This document shows, piece after piece, positions 1-9,801 of a stretch of DNA of 64,000 bases. The DNA comes from JAJRAN01 sp963827135. Lineage in GTDB: Archaea > Thermoplasmatota > Thermoplasmata > Methanomassiliicoccales > UBA472. The stretch is from NCBI GenBank assembly GCA_963827135.1, contig CAWGZX010000006.1, positions 1 through 64,000 of the forward strand, given 5' to 3'. Position 1 is the first letter of the stretch, and every line of letters starts with the position of its first letter. A program made the position numbers and the translations under genes. The notes under the pieces are model-generated. The model had not been told where the DNA came from. It was given only the letters and a program-made list of their open reading frames with translations, and made no database searches.

Positions 1-1013
1 TGTCACCCACAAGGAAAATGACAGAAGCCCGGTTCTACGCAAGGATATGCTACTTGGTAGACCCTGATGTAAAAACAAATAACATATCACGGGCAAGGAT
101 AATATGGGCGGTTTAATCAACACATTACCCACGTTAATTGCCTCAATGTTAGCAAGTCCAACTTCTCTACCATCTGGCGAATCCTCTGAGATTATGGTAC
201 AGGTCACCGATGAATCAATCCGGTGGAACTAGCGACAGTCTCATTTCATCAGAATGTGGAACGTTCTTGGCTGAACTATGCAGGCGCAGGTATCGCACTG
301 TATTTACTACACCAACAGTGATGGTCCCAACCACCTGCTACATCTCCGCTGAAGTTTTGAAGATGGGCTACAACCCCTGCAGTGTCATTGGGTTTGAAGA
401 TACTCGGCCCTACCAGTTATAGTGCCAACAGCCCCATTCCTTGAGTCGGTAACAGCTTACACTAGGCAGGTAGTATTGAATTGGGAGGAACCATCTAGCG
501 ATGGTGGCTCCATTATTACAGCCTACAATGTCTATCGAAGCAGCTCCAGATGCAGGACTTTCCTCACCACCTTAGGCACTGTCCTTACCTTCACTCTTTT
601 GTGACCAACGGCCAGACCTACTACTACAAGGTAAGTGCCGTAACTCGGTCGGCGAAGGCTCGCTGTCCAACGAAGCCTCGGCCACGCCTGTAGTCCCAGC
701 TACCGTGCCCTCGGCCCCGCAGAGCCTCTCCGCCACCCCCCGGCAACGCCCAGGTCATCCTGACCTGGTCCGCTCCCTCCAGCGACGGCGGCCTCCATCA
801 CTGGCTATAAGGTCTACAGGGGCACAACCTCCGGCGGAGAGACTCTCCTGACCACGGTCGGCAACGTCCTGACCTACACGAAACTTCGGCCTAACCAACG
901 GTCAAATTTATTATTACACCGTGAGCGCGGTGAACGGCATAGGCGAAGGGACTCGATCTATCGAATACTCCGCGACCCCAGTGGACGTGCCAAGTGCGCC
1001 TAGGAAATCTTGC
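1..1013 (+). pseudogene. Fragment of fn3-domain surface protein (left arm)
   Basis: Plus-strand fragment homologous to the minus-strand gene at 1021-2981. Recognisable pieces in different frames are a stretch around 170-420 matching the pre-fn3 region, a first fn3 domain at about 425-690 (LNWEEPSSDGGSIITAYNVYR) and a second at about 700-960 (AQVILTWSAPSS). At least four frame changes are needed to read through. It has no start in the window and ends mid-domain at the inverted-repeat junction. It is either a decayed paralogue or a low-quality chimeric contig end. Confidence 0.7.
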
Positions 1014-2060
1014 ACCGACGGCAAGATTCCTAGGCGCACTTGGCACGTCCACTGGGGTCGCGGAGTATTCGATAGATGAGTCCCCCTTCGCCTATGCCGT
1101 TCACCGCGCTCACGGTGTAATAATAAATTTGACCGTTAGTTAGCGAAGAATCGGTGTAGGTCAGGACGTTGCCGACCGTCGTCAGAAGAACCTCCCCGCC
1201 CGAGGATGTACCCCTGTAGACCTTATAGCCGGTGATGGAGGAGCCGCCATTGCTGGAGGGAGCGGACCAGGTCAGGATGACCTGGGCGTTGCCAGGGGAA
1301 GCATAGAGGCTCTGCGGGTATGTGGGCGTGGTCCCGGGGGTGGCCGAGGCCTCGTTGGACAACGGACCCTCGCCGACCGAGTTTACGGCACTTACCTTGT
1401 AGTAGTACGATCTGACCGTTGGTCAGCGAAGAATCGGTGAAGGTAAGGACAGTGCCTAAGGTGGTGAGGAGGGTCGCTCCATCCCGAGCTATGCTCCGAT
1501 AGACATTGTAGGCTGTAATAATGGAGCCACCATCGCTAGATGGTACCTCCCAATGCCAATACGACCTGCGTAGTGTCAGCTGTGACCGACTCAAGGGATG
1601 GGGCTGTTGGCACTATAACTGGTAGGGCCGAGGTCACAAGTATTTCAAACCCAATAGTGCAGGGGTTGTAGCCGATCTTTGAAACTTCAGCGGAGATGGA
1701 GCAGGAGATTGGGATGATCACTGTTGGCGCAGTAAATACAGGCGGTAGTCTCCTGAGCCGACATAGGTCAGCCAGGAGAACGTTCCGCCGTTGTTGGATG
1801 AAAAGGGAGACCGTGGCGTCCTCCACCGGATTGCTTCCGTCGGTCACGTGCACAGTGATCTCAGAAGGTTCGCCGGACTGTAGATGAAGATGGATTGGCT
1901 GAGATCGAGGCCGTCAGCGTGGGTAATGTTTGTAAGACCGCCCAGGTTATCGACGCCCATGATGTTTATCGTCTCCACGTCAGGGTCTATCAAGATAACC
2001 ATAGCCTTCACTGGAACCAGGTTTTTGGCCATTAGCGTTAGCGGTACAGTCTTGAAGGAT
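1..2060. repeat. Large imperfect inverted repeat centred near 1017
   Basis: The left arm (about 1-1013) reappears in reverse complement as 1021 to about 2060, separated by a 7-nt spacer at 1014-1020. Near the centre the arms match almost exactly over about 100 bp (965-1013 against 1021-1070, with a few one- or two-base indels). Further out they drift, and many differences are synonymous third-position changes in the same fn3 codons. Both arms code for the same fn3-type surface protein, and both stop mid-domain at the junction in an fn3 linker reading PSAPRNL. A fold-back chimera at a contig end, or a true inverted duplication of two paralogues, would both fit. Confidence 0.9.
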
Positions 2061-2981
2061 GACGTTCGTTTTTGATACAGGGATATCTGAGTTTGCCGTG
2101 TATGCGCGGAATCCATTCTCCCAGTTATTCGATGCTTCGGATCGAAGGACCGTGATATTCCTCACATTGGTATTTACCAGGTCGAAACCCACCACCCCAT
2201 CATCGGGGCGATCGTTCAGACCCAATCTGATTGCTTTGCAGGAATTGAATAATACCTCACTGATCAAGGCATTGCCCAACAGCCGAAATCCGTAGGCTGA
2301 ACTGTCCGTCACAGTGTCCTTGATGAACTTTACATTGGATACTTCATAGGTATTGGCGGTCACCGAGAACACGGCTTGGGTCACACCGACCGATGCCGAT
2401 ACGTTCTCGATCAAAATATTGGATATTTTCCCTTTATTCGAAGCGATGGAAATATGACATGTGCCTTCCAACCGCAGGGACTTTATGACCACATTCGAAC
2501 TGTATACGCCCAATCCCCCATTTTCCAATATCGTTCTGTCTCCCTCTCCAATAAGGGTCATTCCAGATTTTAGGACGAGATTGGTGCTCAGAGTGTATCT
2601 CTCAGCGAGGATAAGGACCGCTTTACCTGGTGAAGCATGGTCGATGGCCCACTGGATAGCTCTACTTGAATCGACAGTGGAATAGGCAGTACGACCATTG
2701 CCACTCATTACGATTGTCTTCCCAGTTATGATTTGGACCTTGCCTTTCGAATCGACGGAAGTGGAGTCTGGAATCTTTTTCACGGTATAAGAAATTCCCG
2801 AGTTGCCAGCTTCTACTGTCGTGGTTAAGAAAGCAATTGTTGATGATGCAATTATCAATGCCACTGCAATAATGGCCAATAATACATGAATCCGTTTTAT
2901 ATTAACATGTTTAGATAGTTTTGACATGTCTATAACTTCATTTGGTAATGTTTCATTTAAATCGCTCAATCCAAATATCAA
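1021..2981 (-). pseudogene. Membrane-anchored beta-helix/fn3 surface protein, frame-broken and truncated
   Basis: Start at 2981 or, more likely, at the internal Met at 2927. The N-terminus has a hydrophobic segment (IHVLLAIIAVALIIASS) typical of a signal or anchor. About 240 residues of pectate-lyase-like right-handed beta-helix follow, including a GEGDRTIL motif and repeated NVxxxNC-type rungs. Frame changes near 2050, 1850, 1570 and 1290 lead into an Ig-like stretch and two fn3 domains (VILTWSAPSSNGGSSITGYKVYR). Correcting the final frame gives EYSATPVDVPSAPRNL, a linker entering another fn3 domain, cut off at the inverted-repeat centre. Whether the breaks are real decay or indel errors cannot be told from sequence alone. 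Confidence 0.7.
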
Positions 2982-3511
2982 AGCTGATTATCAGTTCAGA
3001 TAATGGCCAGAGAGGAACTTGATGCCCATCACAATCTGTTAATGGACTCGCGTTCACATCGCGGCTATCCTCTGTTGTTCCTCGCCCAACCCTTTTTTCT
3101 GGAACTTTTGACAAATCAGGCAGCGATCAACATCATTTCTGGAGTCTTTCAGAGTGATTCGCATTGCATCCCTGTGCCCACCATTATCACATTTGATAAA
3201 TGATTTATGGTTCAAGCGTCGAACATGTCGAACCCTGATAGTCCAGCGTCAACCTTCTACTATCTCTTTCGGACCGGTGACGAGTTTACGCCAATGTAAT
3301 AATGGTCAAAGGTTGCGACTAACATACCCTCCTTGCGATAGAGACAATCAAGTTCCCTCCTAACTTGACGTCGTTCCAAATCACTATCTCCGTTTCCTGG
3401 CTATTCCTTAATAAGGCTAAATTGTCGACATGAAGGGTATGGACCTGTTCTTTGGCAGAATCGCTCATCCAGAAGAATCAATAAATAGCGCCAACCATCT
3501 CTCCAGTGCAG
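2982..3511. other. Intergenic region, 530 bp
   Basis: AT-richer spacer between the fn3 pseudogene and the DUF1616 gene. No RNA gene, repeat or convincing promoter was seen. The only coding-like stretch is a short Cys-bearing frame on the minus strand (3054-3215), listed separately. Confidence 0.5.
3054..3215 (-). CDS. Possible short zinc-binding ORF or remnant
   Basis: A minus-strand frame from TTG 3215 (or ATG 3164) to TGA 3054 reads KCDNGGHRDAMRI near its N-terminus, then DRCLICQKFQKKG. One Cys-x5-His pair and one CxxC pair could bind a metal. There is no clear ribosome binding site and no family was recognised. The surrounding sequence is rich in frame errors, so it may be a fragment of a longer gene or chance. 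Confidence 0.25.
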   Translation of the reverse strand: MNHKSFIKCDNGGHRDAMRITLKDSRNDVDRCLICQKFQKKGLGEEQQRIAAM

Positions 3512-4586
3512 ATGAACGAGAAGGTCAAGGAGTCATGGGACCTGGTGGGCATAGTCCTACTTTCTCTTGTCCTCGTCCTCTCCATCGTACTCGTGCCAGA
3601 ATTCCCATTAAGAATCGTGGTCGGGCTTCCCTTTCTTGCTCTTCTTCCCCGGATACGCGCTCATCGCCTTCCTCTTTCCTGAAATCGAAGAGCCTGGACA
3701 CAATCGAGCGAATCGCTCTGTCCTTTGGGCTTGAGCATCGCCGTTACGCCCCTCATCGGTTTCGGCTTGAACTACACGCCCTTCGGCATCAGGCTGGAGC
3801 CGATACTGCTATGTATCACTGCCTTCAACATCGCCTTCTGCTTACTAGCCTATTGGCGTCGTTACCAGGTGGATGGGCGCTATCTACCTTTCGATCCCAA
3901 GATGACATATCTCTTACTGAAATCACAGTATCACTCAGAAGGCAAGGTGGATCGTGCCCTGACAATCGTCCTGGTAATAGCGATCGCGCTCCTCGCTTAT
4001 CGCCCTTGCCTATGTGATCGCCGTACCTAGGGAGGGGGAGTCGTTCACCGAGTTCTACATCCTCGGTCCAGAGCACCAGGCCTCCGGGTACCCGCACAAC
4101 CTGACCGTGGATGAGAGCACATATGTGTACGTGGGCATCGTCAACCACGAGAATCGCCAAGTGCACTACTACGTGCAGACATGGCTGGTGAATGCTAGTT
4201 TCGTGGACAACGAGACGGTCGTCAATCAAATGTTCTACTTCGAGCAGTTCGACGTCGTGCTGGATAATGTTCCAGTGGACCTGGAGAAGCCATGGACACC
4301 GCAATGGGAGAAGAACTATTCCTTCGCTGTTCCCATCGAAGGGCAGTACAAGCTATGGTTCTTCCTATTTCTGGACCAGGTGCCATGGTACGCGGAGAAC
4401 ATGACTTACATGTACGATTACGCAGGAACGCCTTCGGACGAACTCATCGAGCAGGCGGTGAACAATGAGTTGCTCAGTCTGAACCTCAATTTGAATCATT
4501 CGTTTAGCCTCGTCTTTTTATACAGGAACGACAGACGATCTGATGAGAGAAACAGCAGTGCGCTCTCTGCCAATCACATTATCTAA
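3512..4586 (+). pseudogene. DUF1616 family membrane protein, broken by about three frameshifts
   Basis: ATG at 3512 opens MNEKVKESWDLVGIVLLSLV, with hydrophobic segments and an FPLRIVVGLPF stretch. Changing frame near 3645 gives LLFFPGYALIAFLFPE, the DUF1616 signature region. A second change near 3730 gives GLSIAVTPLIGFGLNYTPFG, and a third near 4000 enters a long extracellular domain with TVDESTYVYVGIVNHENR and repeated NxT/S sites, ending in LLSLNLNLN as the family does. DUF1616 proteins are integral membrane proteins of unknown role, common in archaea and often near cell-surface glycosylation genes. All domains are present in order and without stop codons inside each segment, so indel errors look more likely than decay. 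Confidence 0.7.
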
Positions 4587-4628
4587 CTGGCATTGGTCAT
4601 TGATAATATAATCGTCAGCTCTACCTTC

Positions 4629-5459
4629 TCAGCAAGGCACAACCAGCACGGGTATGGGGCACTTCCTCACGACCTCCTCGGCCGTAGAGCCGAGGGTGGC
4701 GCCCCTTAGACTAGACATCTTCTTGGTGCCGATGATGACCACCGAGGCGTCGACCTCCTTGATCCCCTCAAGGATGTTGTAGACCGGGGTGCCGTAATGG
4801 AGGTGCGTCATCACCTTGCACGTCCCGCCCCTGGTCTTCTTCTGCATTTCATCCAGTCCCAGCTTGACTTCCGCGAACCTCTTGTTGTCGCCAACCTTGT
4901 ACTTGGCGGAGTCGATGACATGGAAGAGCGTCGCCTCCCTCAGACCGCGCATGCACAGCGTGTCGAACAGCTCCTCGAGGTTGGTGCAGCTCATGGGCAT
5001 ATCGACCGACACCAGCGCATGCCGGAATAGATGAGGGCCCATGCGGCAGGCCTGGGCCTTCGCCGCCCCCAGGTCCGGGAACTTATCTAGGAGTATAGGC
5101 TTGGAGGACTTGCGTATGATGCCGAAGGACACCGAACCGACGAAGAACGCCTCCGCCCTCGACTTGCCCCCAGAGGCCATGGCGATCATGTCCACGTGCT
5201 CCTTGTTCGCCTCATCGACTATCGCATCCACGGCGTCCCCGTAGCGGATCAGCAGCGTAGCCTTGATGTCCGCCTCCCTGAGCTTGGTGAGCATGTCGTT
5301 GAGCTTGTTGTTCTCATCCTGGCTCAGGGTCTTGCCCTTCGGGGCAACATGCATTATGGTGAGATATCTTGAGCCAAGTTCCTTGAGTTCCCGGGCGCAA
5401 TCGATCATCATCGTGCATTGCTCGGAGAAGTCGACCGGGATCAGGACTCTATCTAGCAT
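4629..5459 (-). CDS. Tandem universal stress protein (UspA) family protein
   Basis: 276 residues with two UspA-type nucleotide-binding folds. The first (about 1-140) starts MLDRVLIPVDFSEQ and carries IAMASGGKSRAEAFFVGSVS. The second (about 150-276) ends VVIIGTKKMSSLRGATLGSTAEEVVRKCPIPVLVVPC, the G-2x-G-9x-G(S/T) type loop of ATP-binding USPs. The longer open frame to 5660 was rejected because GGGGAA lies just before the 5459 ATG and the extra 67 residues look non-coding. The role is probably a cytoplasmic stress or adenine-nucleotide-responsive protein; no partner is evident, and the neighbour at 5645 is divergent. Confidence 0.9.
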   Translation of the reverse strand: MLDRVLIPVDFSEQCTMMIDCARELKELGSRYLTIMHVAPKGKTLSQDENNKLNDMLTKLREADIKATLLIRYGDAVDAIVDEANKEHVDMIAMASGGKSRAEAFFVGSVSFGIIRKSSKPILLDKFPDLGAAKAQACRMGPHLFRHALVSVDMPMSCTNLEELFDTLCMRGLREATLFHVIDSAKYKVGDNKRFAEVKLGLDEMQKKTRGGTCKVMTHLHYGTPVYNILEGIKEVDASVVIIGTKKMSSLRGATLGSTAEEVVRKCPIPVLVVPC

Positions 5460-5644
5460 CTTTCCCCGCGAACATATGGATGGCTGCCCTTTATTGCTTA
5501 TCGGTCCACGGTCCACCATTCGATTGACAGGATTTCGTTGCCTGGGCTGCTTTTTCGATGCCTGTCGATGTGATGTAAAGTAATTTATCCCGAACGGTTT
5601 ATACTGCGCATAGGTGGAGTAGCAAACAACGACGTGGTAAGAAC

Positions 5645-6145
5645 ATGTCATCCAGGACACTATTGCGAATCATGCTTTTCATGGCAGCCATCCTTGTAGC
5701 CGGTCAGATCCTCTTCTTGATGATGAACATCTTTCCGGCAAGCTTCGAGGGTCTGGGTGCCCTGTCATCAACAACAATCTCCTATATCCTGCTTCAGATG
5801 GTGATACTCGCTTGCATCGTCGGTTACATCGCCTGGAGCGGTGCGGTCGGCAAGGACAAGCAACCCATGAGCGCCCTGAGCCTTGTATCGATTTTATCGT
5901 TTGTTGCCGGCCTGATCTTGAGCGTTGAGGGCCTGATAGCGATCAATCTGAATGAATCGATCATCTCTGGCACAACATCGACGATAATGATTTCGACTGG
6001 ACTCATGTTGTACACATTGGGCGTCCTATCGATGGTGACGTTTGTGCAAAATGAGAGGATATCCCGCTATTCCATATCGGCCCCTTTCGTCGCTCTGGTG
6101 GTATTCACCCTATTGATGCTGCCCCCGGCTTTCCTCTTGGTTTAA
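5645..6145 (+). CDS. Small integral membrane protein, unknown function
   Basis: 166 residues with about five hydrophobic segments (near 8-28, 45-65, 77-98, 112-132, 143-165) and few charged residues. No family was recognised. A TATA-like TTTATAC lies near 5598, about 25 nt before a plausible start of transcription, with a short leader to the ATG. It is transcribed divergently from the USP gene, so the two might share regulation. Membrane location is inferred from hydrophobicity only. Confidence 0.7.
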   Translation: MSSRTLLRIMLFMAAILVAGQILFLMMNIFPASFEGLGALSSTTISYILLQMVILACIVGYIAWSGAVGKDKQPMSALSLVSILSFVAGLILSVEGLIAINLNESIISGTTSTIMISTGLMLYTLGVLSMVTFVQNERISRYSISAPFVALVVFTLLMLPPAFLLV

Positions 6146-6805
6146 TGTGACTTGCATGAATGGATGAACGGTAGTAATTCCTTTGAATGAATTGATCTCA
6201 ATTTCATTAGAAAATGAATCAACCCGATGTCTTCTCTCAGGCAATTTCCTCGAGCGCGACCTATTCGAAAATCAACTAGTATAAATATATTCTCCATTCT
6301 TAATATTATCATTTTAGATAACAGTGGCTCAAATTAAAACGGTCTCATATCTTCTGAAAAATGGAATGCATTCAATGATGCCAGATTCCTCAATTCACGC
6401 ACATTCTGTAATTCTTGCGAAGTATCGACATCCACCATCCAGTTTCCCAAGGTGGATATGAGAAAACCTGAAGAAACCCGCAAAGCCGAAATTCAGAAGC
6501 TTAAGAGTGTTTAAATAGATTGGTCAGATTATCAGAATGTGAAATCAAGTCGCTTAAGCGACTCGATGGAATTCGCACTCAAATGGGGTGGAAGGGGGAG
6601 AGTGCAGAAGTATGGTCGGACTCGGTCGGATATGTGATTCATATACCCAAGTTTCGAGCCTGATCAATCGATGGGCATCATGAGGTTGCTGAAATGTTCA
6701 AATCGCAAATCTCTGCTTTGGGATACTCTGCCGCTCTGCTCCTGGTAGTAGCAGATGATGGCGTTATCGCGGAAGATATCAACATTGACCAGGTGAATAA
6801 AACTG
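6146..6805. other. 660-bp AT-rich intergenic region with promoter-like sites
   Basis: It contains TATA-like elements near 6279-6290 (AGTATAAATATATTC) and 6507-6517 (GTGTTTAAATAGA), a perfect 16-bp palindrome at 6548-6563 and a 41-codon ORF at 6694-6819. No tRNA or long gene is visible. It may hold a long leader or a small RNA for the downstream glycosyltransferase gene. Confidence 0.5.
6548..6563. promoter_or_regulatory. Perfect palindrome AGTCGCTTAAGCGACT
   Basis: A perfect 16-bp dyad lies about 30 nt downstream of a TATA-like GTTTAAATAG. It could be an operator or the 5' hairpin of a transcript. No known regulator site was recognised. Confidence 0.4.
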
Positions 6806-6819
6806 ATGGAAAGCTCTGA
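6694..6819 (+). CDS. Possible 41-residue small hydrophobic ORF
   Basis: ATG 6694 to TGA 6819 encodes a short peptide with a hydrophobic stretch (YSAALLLVVADD). It overlaps the first codons of the glycosyltransferase gene by 14 nt in another frame, an arrangement that would allow translational coupling. No ribosome binding site stands out and no homologue is recognised, so this may be chance. Confidence 0.25.
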   Translation: MFKSQISALGYSAALLLVVADDGVIAEDINIDQVNKTDGKL

Positions 6820-7759
6820 CGCATTATCCTATGAAATCGACCTCTCAGATATTCTGATCGCGGGTAAGAAGAGAACAGCCGCGATCATCCCTGCCTATAA
6901 CGAGGAGAAGACCATAGGTAGCGTCGTGCTGAAGACGAAGGCCTTGGTCGACGAGGTGCTGGTGGTAGATGACGGGTCCAAGGACGATACGTCTCTATTA
7001 GCAGAATCGGCCGGAGCAACCGTGTTGAAGATGCCACAGAATTCGGGAAAAGCAGCGGCACTGCTATTTGGACTGGATGTCCTCGCCGATAATGGCTTCG
7101 ATGCTGTGGTAATGCTAGATGCCGACGGACAGCATAACCCCAAGCAGATTCCGCAACTCCTCCGTCCAATATTGGACGACAGAGCCGACTTGGTGATTGG
7201 CTCCCGTTTCATGGAAGGAACGAACGGAATACCCCGGTACAGGAAGGTAGGGCAGACCGTCCTGAACAAAGCGACGTCCTTCGGGGCAGGAATAAGAATC
7301 ACGGACTCGCAGTCGGGGTTCAGGGCATTGTCAAAGAGGGCCTTACAGAACCTGGACTTCCAATCGCATGGATATAACATCGAAACGGACATGATCGGAT
7401 ATTTCGTTGATAGGGGGGTGAGAATCACCGAAGTGCCGATCGAGACCGAGTACAACGTTCCCAATGGCCATAAGAAGGCCCCACTGCCGCATGGTATGGG
7501 CGTGTTAAACGCTGCGGTGGGGCTCATAGGTTACCGCAGGCCGCTCCTATTCTTTGGGGTTCCCGGGTTATTGCTATTCATTGCAGGTATGATCCTCGGC
7601 CTACTCTCATTAGGTCAGAACTACATCTTTGGCTGGGGCTGGTTCTTCCAGTCCATGACCGCGGTGACGCTAACCATGATCGGGGTCGTGTTGGTAATCG
7701 GTGGCCTCACCTTGAACTCGCTGGTCGCCCTTATGCACTCTACAAGGACCCGGGTCTGA
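6806..7759 (+). CDS. Family 2 glycosyltransferase, dolichyl-phosphate mannosyltransferase-like
   Basis: 317 residues. A GT2 catalytic domain occupies about 25-245, with AAIIPAYNEEKTIGSVV at the start, VDDGSKDDT for nucleotide binding, the DADGQH metal-binding motif and a GSRFMEGT region. Two or three hydrophobic segments follow at about 240-310 (LFFGVPGLLLFIAGMILG and a second), as in archaeal DPM1-like enzymes that load a sugar onto a polyprenyl phosphate at the inner membrane face. The acceptor lipid and the sugar cannot be told from sequence. It probably feeds protein or surface-glycan glycosylation. Confidence 0.9.
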   Translation: MESSDALSYEIDLSDILIAGKKRTAAIIPAYNEEKTIGSVVLKTKALVDEVLVVDDGSKDDTSLLAESAGATVLKMPQNSGKAAALLFGLDVLADNGFDAVVMLDADGQHNPKQIPQLLRPILDDRADLVIGSRFMEGTNGIPRYRKVGQTVLNKATSFGAGIRITDSQSGFRALSKRALQNLDFQSHGYNIETDMIGYFVDRGVRITEVPIETEYNVPNGHKKAPLPHGMGVLNAAVGLIGYRRPLLFFGVPGLLLFIAGMILGLLSLGQNYIFGWGWFFQSMTAVTLTMIGVVLVIGGLTLNSLVALMHSTRTRV

Positions 7760-7775
7760 TAAAAATCAGCAGAGG

Positions 7776-8444
7776 CTAGGATTTGGGTTCGCCATCCTTC
7801 GTGATCTTGAGCACCTTATGGTCATACGCCACTCGGTAACCGTAGTCCGAGGAATAGAGCACCATGCCATCCAAGAACGGCACCAATCCCGCCTTCCTCA
7901 CGTCGAACCCGAAGTACTTCACCATCGCTGGAGTGATGAGCATGTCGTGTGTCACGATCACCGCCGCCTCGTTGTCCTTGTCCCTGATGCTCTCGATGGC
8001 GTAGGAGAAGAGCATCTTGGCCCCCTCCTCGCACGACATCACGATCCTAGGATCTATTCGGCCAGCGACATAAGCTTCGGTGAATGAGTACAGCCCCATC
8101 GAGCTCATCAGCTTGTAGGCCTCCTCCGGCTTCAGCATGGTCGGTGCCCTCATGCCCAGGAACTCGGTCGCCTCCACCGCAACCTTCTCCCCGTACCCGT
8201 CCGAGATACGCTCGCAGGTCTCCACGCACCTCCCCACGGGCGAAGATAGCAGGCGTAGAAGATCGAACCGCCTCAGTGCCTTCCCCAGCTCGGTCGCCCT
8301 CCTCCTTCCTACCTCGGTCAGCGACTCGTCCTTGGGGACTATCCTGTCCACCTGGCCGTTGCGGTCCGCATGGCGGATGATGAGGGCGCAGCTCTTTCCC
8401 TCCGGGACCAACGCCAAATCCTGCAGCACGCGGAGGGACTTCAT
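7776..8444 (-). CDS. Histidine phosphatase (phosphoglycerate-mutase-like) family protein
   Basis: 222 residues. The N-terminal RHADRNG carries the catalytic RH motif (the family usually has RHG/RHA), PVGRCVETCERI supplies the second phosphate-pocket Arg, and VIVTHDMLI holds the distal catalytic His. These support a cytoplasmic phosphomonoesterase or mutase acting through a phosphohistidine; the substrate is unknown. It converges on the glycosyltransferase (16-nt gap) and diverges from the HprK-like pair. Confidence 0.85.
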   Translation of the reverse strand: MKSLRVLQDLALVPEGKSCALIIRHADRNGQVDRIVPKDESLTEVGRRRATELGKALRRFDLLRLLSSPVGRCVETCERISDGYGEKVAVEATEFLGMRAPTMLKPEEAYKLMSSMGLYSFTEAYVAGRIDPRIVMSCEEGAKMLFSYAIESIRDKDNEAAVIVTHDMLITPAMVKYFGFDVRKAGLVPFLDGMVLYSSDYGYRVAYDHKVLKITKDGEPKS

Positions 8445-8542
8445 AGTGCCGAGGAGGGCGAAAGCGGGATATGGAATTTGTCATTCTTGGCACATGATAT
8501 CAGTCAAGGGGACTGGAGGGCAAACCTATATCATCAAAGTCG

Positions 8543-8563
8543 GATTATTTTCTGGGCACAGGT
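8543..8563 (+). promoter_or_regulatory. Promoter element shared by the two HprK-like paralogues (copy 1)
   Basis: A 21-nt element, GATTATTTT followed by GGCAcAGGT, ends 10 nt before the ATG. The same element, 18 of 21 identical, lies 11 nt before the second paralogue. The AT-rich part sits about 27 nt before the ATG, as expected of a TATA box for a leaderless mRNA. Confidence 0.55.
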
Positions 8564-8573
8564 ACGATATCTG

Positions 8574-9722
8574 ATGCCCAGCTTTGATGACCGTTCTTAT
8601 GTCACCTACCGCCTCTGCGATCTCATCGACCTTCGCATAGAGGAGGGCCTATGCCCCGACTTCCAGAGGAAGCTAGAGCATTGCAGGGTCGATGGAGGGG
8701 GGCATCAGCTCTCCATTCAGCGCGGGAGCCCCAACCCGAAGATCGAGAAGAACCCCCGTGAGGGATCCACCTTGGTCACGGACGACCTCGTTCCCGTGGT
8801 CGTGGTCTGGAAGAACACCACCGACGAGCTCCTCGTCTCCCAAGGGAGATATGAGGTTGTCATGAATGGAGGGGTGTACAAAATCTCCCCCGGCAACATC
8901 ACCATACACGGCCCGCCCCTGGACTCGTTCATCGAGCACCAGCTCCTTCGCCCATTGGTAAACGAGCTCCTGGTGCCCAAAGGGGCGATAATGGTCCACG
9001 GCGGGGCGGTGCAGATCGATGGCAAGGTCGTCCTCCTGCTTGGCGAGTCGGGCAAGACCTCCTTGGTGCTATCCCTCTTGGCGAGGGGAGCAGACTACAT
9101 CTCGGACGAGTACGCCTTCCTCTCCTCCGACGGGCGATGCATCCCCTTCACCCCCTACATCTGGCTGGACGACCGCCACTTCACTCATTTCCCCGAGCTC
9201 CTCGAACGCTGCTATCCGGACCCGAAGGTGAGAAGGAGGATAAGGAGGACCATGGACTGGTACCGAATGGGGTATTCCTTCAAAGGAGACAACTTCCTCT
9301 CCAGGCAGATGAGGGAGCTGCTCACCGCCCGCTTCTACTTCGAAGGCATGGCCTGCCGCTTCGACGTCCCCTTTCCAAAGGCCAAGATGCCCTCTTCCGG
9401 GAAGGTGACCCACGTCTATCACCTCCGCCCCAATAACGACGACCTGCCCACGATTCGTGTGGACCATCAGCAGATAGCGGACATCGAGGCGACATCGGCC
9501 TGGATAAGGTTCGGTTACACCTCTACCATGGCCAAGCTGGCTGGGATGCCCACCATCGACCTTCCCGCGATGCAGGACGTGTTCGCCAACGCCATCAAGG
9601 GGGCGGAGTGCCATCGGGTGGGCATGAAGATGCGTATGGTCCGGACAAGGCGCGATTATGAGAGGATCGCCGACGATATCGTCGACAAGGTCACTGGTGG
9701 TAATGGAATGAAGCGGGCCTAA
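8574..9722 (+). CDS. HprK-like P-loop protein, paralogue 1
   Basis: 382 residues. The central block MVHGGAVQIDGKVVLLLGES, then GKTS, and ARGADYISDEYAFL about 10 residues later, matches the layout of HPr-kinase/PEPCK-like P-loop proteins found in peptide-modification and other loci (GPSGSGKST then SDD). Here the P-loop at residues 157-163 reads GESGKTS and lacks two residues of the GxxxxGK[ST] pattern. SDE at 177-179 takes the place of the usual Asp-Asp. A beta-rich N-terminal domain (1-135) and a C-terminal domain without recognised motifs flank it. The start at 8574 was chosen because the 21-nt promoter element lies just upstream and the paralogue has the same length. Function unknown. Confidence 0.75.
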   Translation: MPSFDDRSYVTYRLCDLIDLRIEEGLCPDFQRKLEHCRVDGGGHQLSIQRGSPNPKIEKNPREGSTLVTDDLVPVVVVWKNTTDELLVSQGRYEVVMNGGVYKISPGNITIHGPPLDSFIEHQLLRPLVNELLVPKGAIMVHGGAVQIDGKVVLLLGESGKTSLVLSLLARGADYISDEYAFLSSDGRCIPFTPYIWLDDRHFTHFPELLERCYPDPKVRRRIRRTMDWYRMGYSFKGDNFLSRQMRELLTARFYFEGMACRFDVPFPKAKMPSSGKVTHVYHLRPNNDDLPTIRVDHQQIADIEATSAWIRFGYTSTMAKLAGMPTIDLPAMQDVFANAIKGAECHRVGMKMRMVRTRRDYERIADDIVDKVTGGNGMKRA

Positions 9723-9769
9723 TCAATATCGCTCAGGGCAGTCTTGGGCATACTTTATTATCATTGTCT

Positions 9770-9790
9770 GATTATTTTATAGGCATAGGT
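9770..9790 (+). promoter_or_regulatory. Promoter element shared by the two HprK-like paralogues (copy 2)
   Basis: GATTATTTT followed by GGCAtAGGT, 11 nt before the ATG at 9802 and the counterpart of 8543-8563. Conservation of both sequence and spacing suggests the promoter was duplicated with the gene, or is kept for common regulation. Confidence 0.55.
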
Positions 9791-9801
9791 GTGCCTTTTG
9801 G

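Noticed and set aside
3003..3363. Two short plus-strand ORFs before the DUF1616 gene
   Set aside because: No ribosome binding site and no recognisable motifs; probably chance frames.
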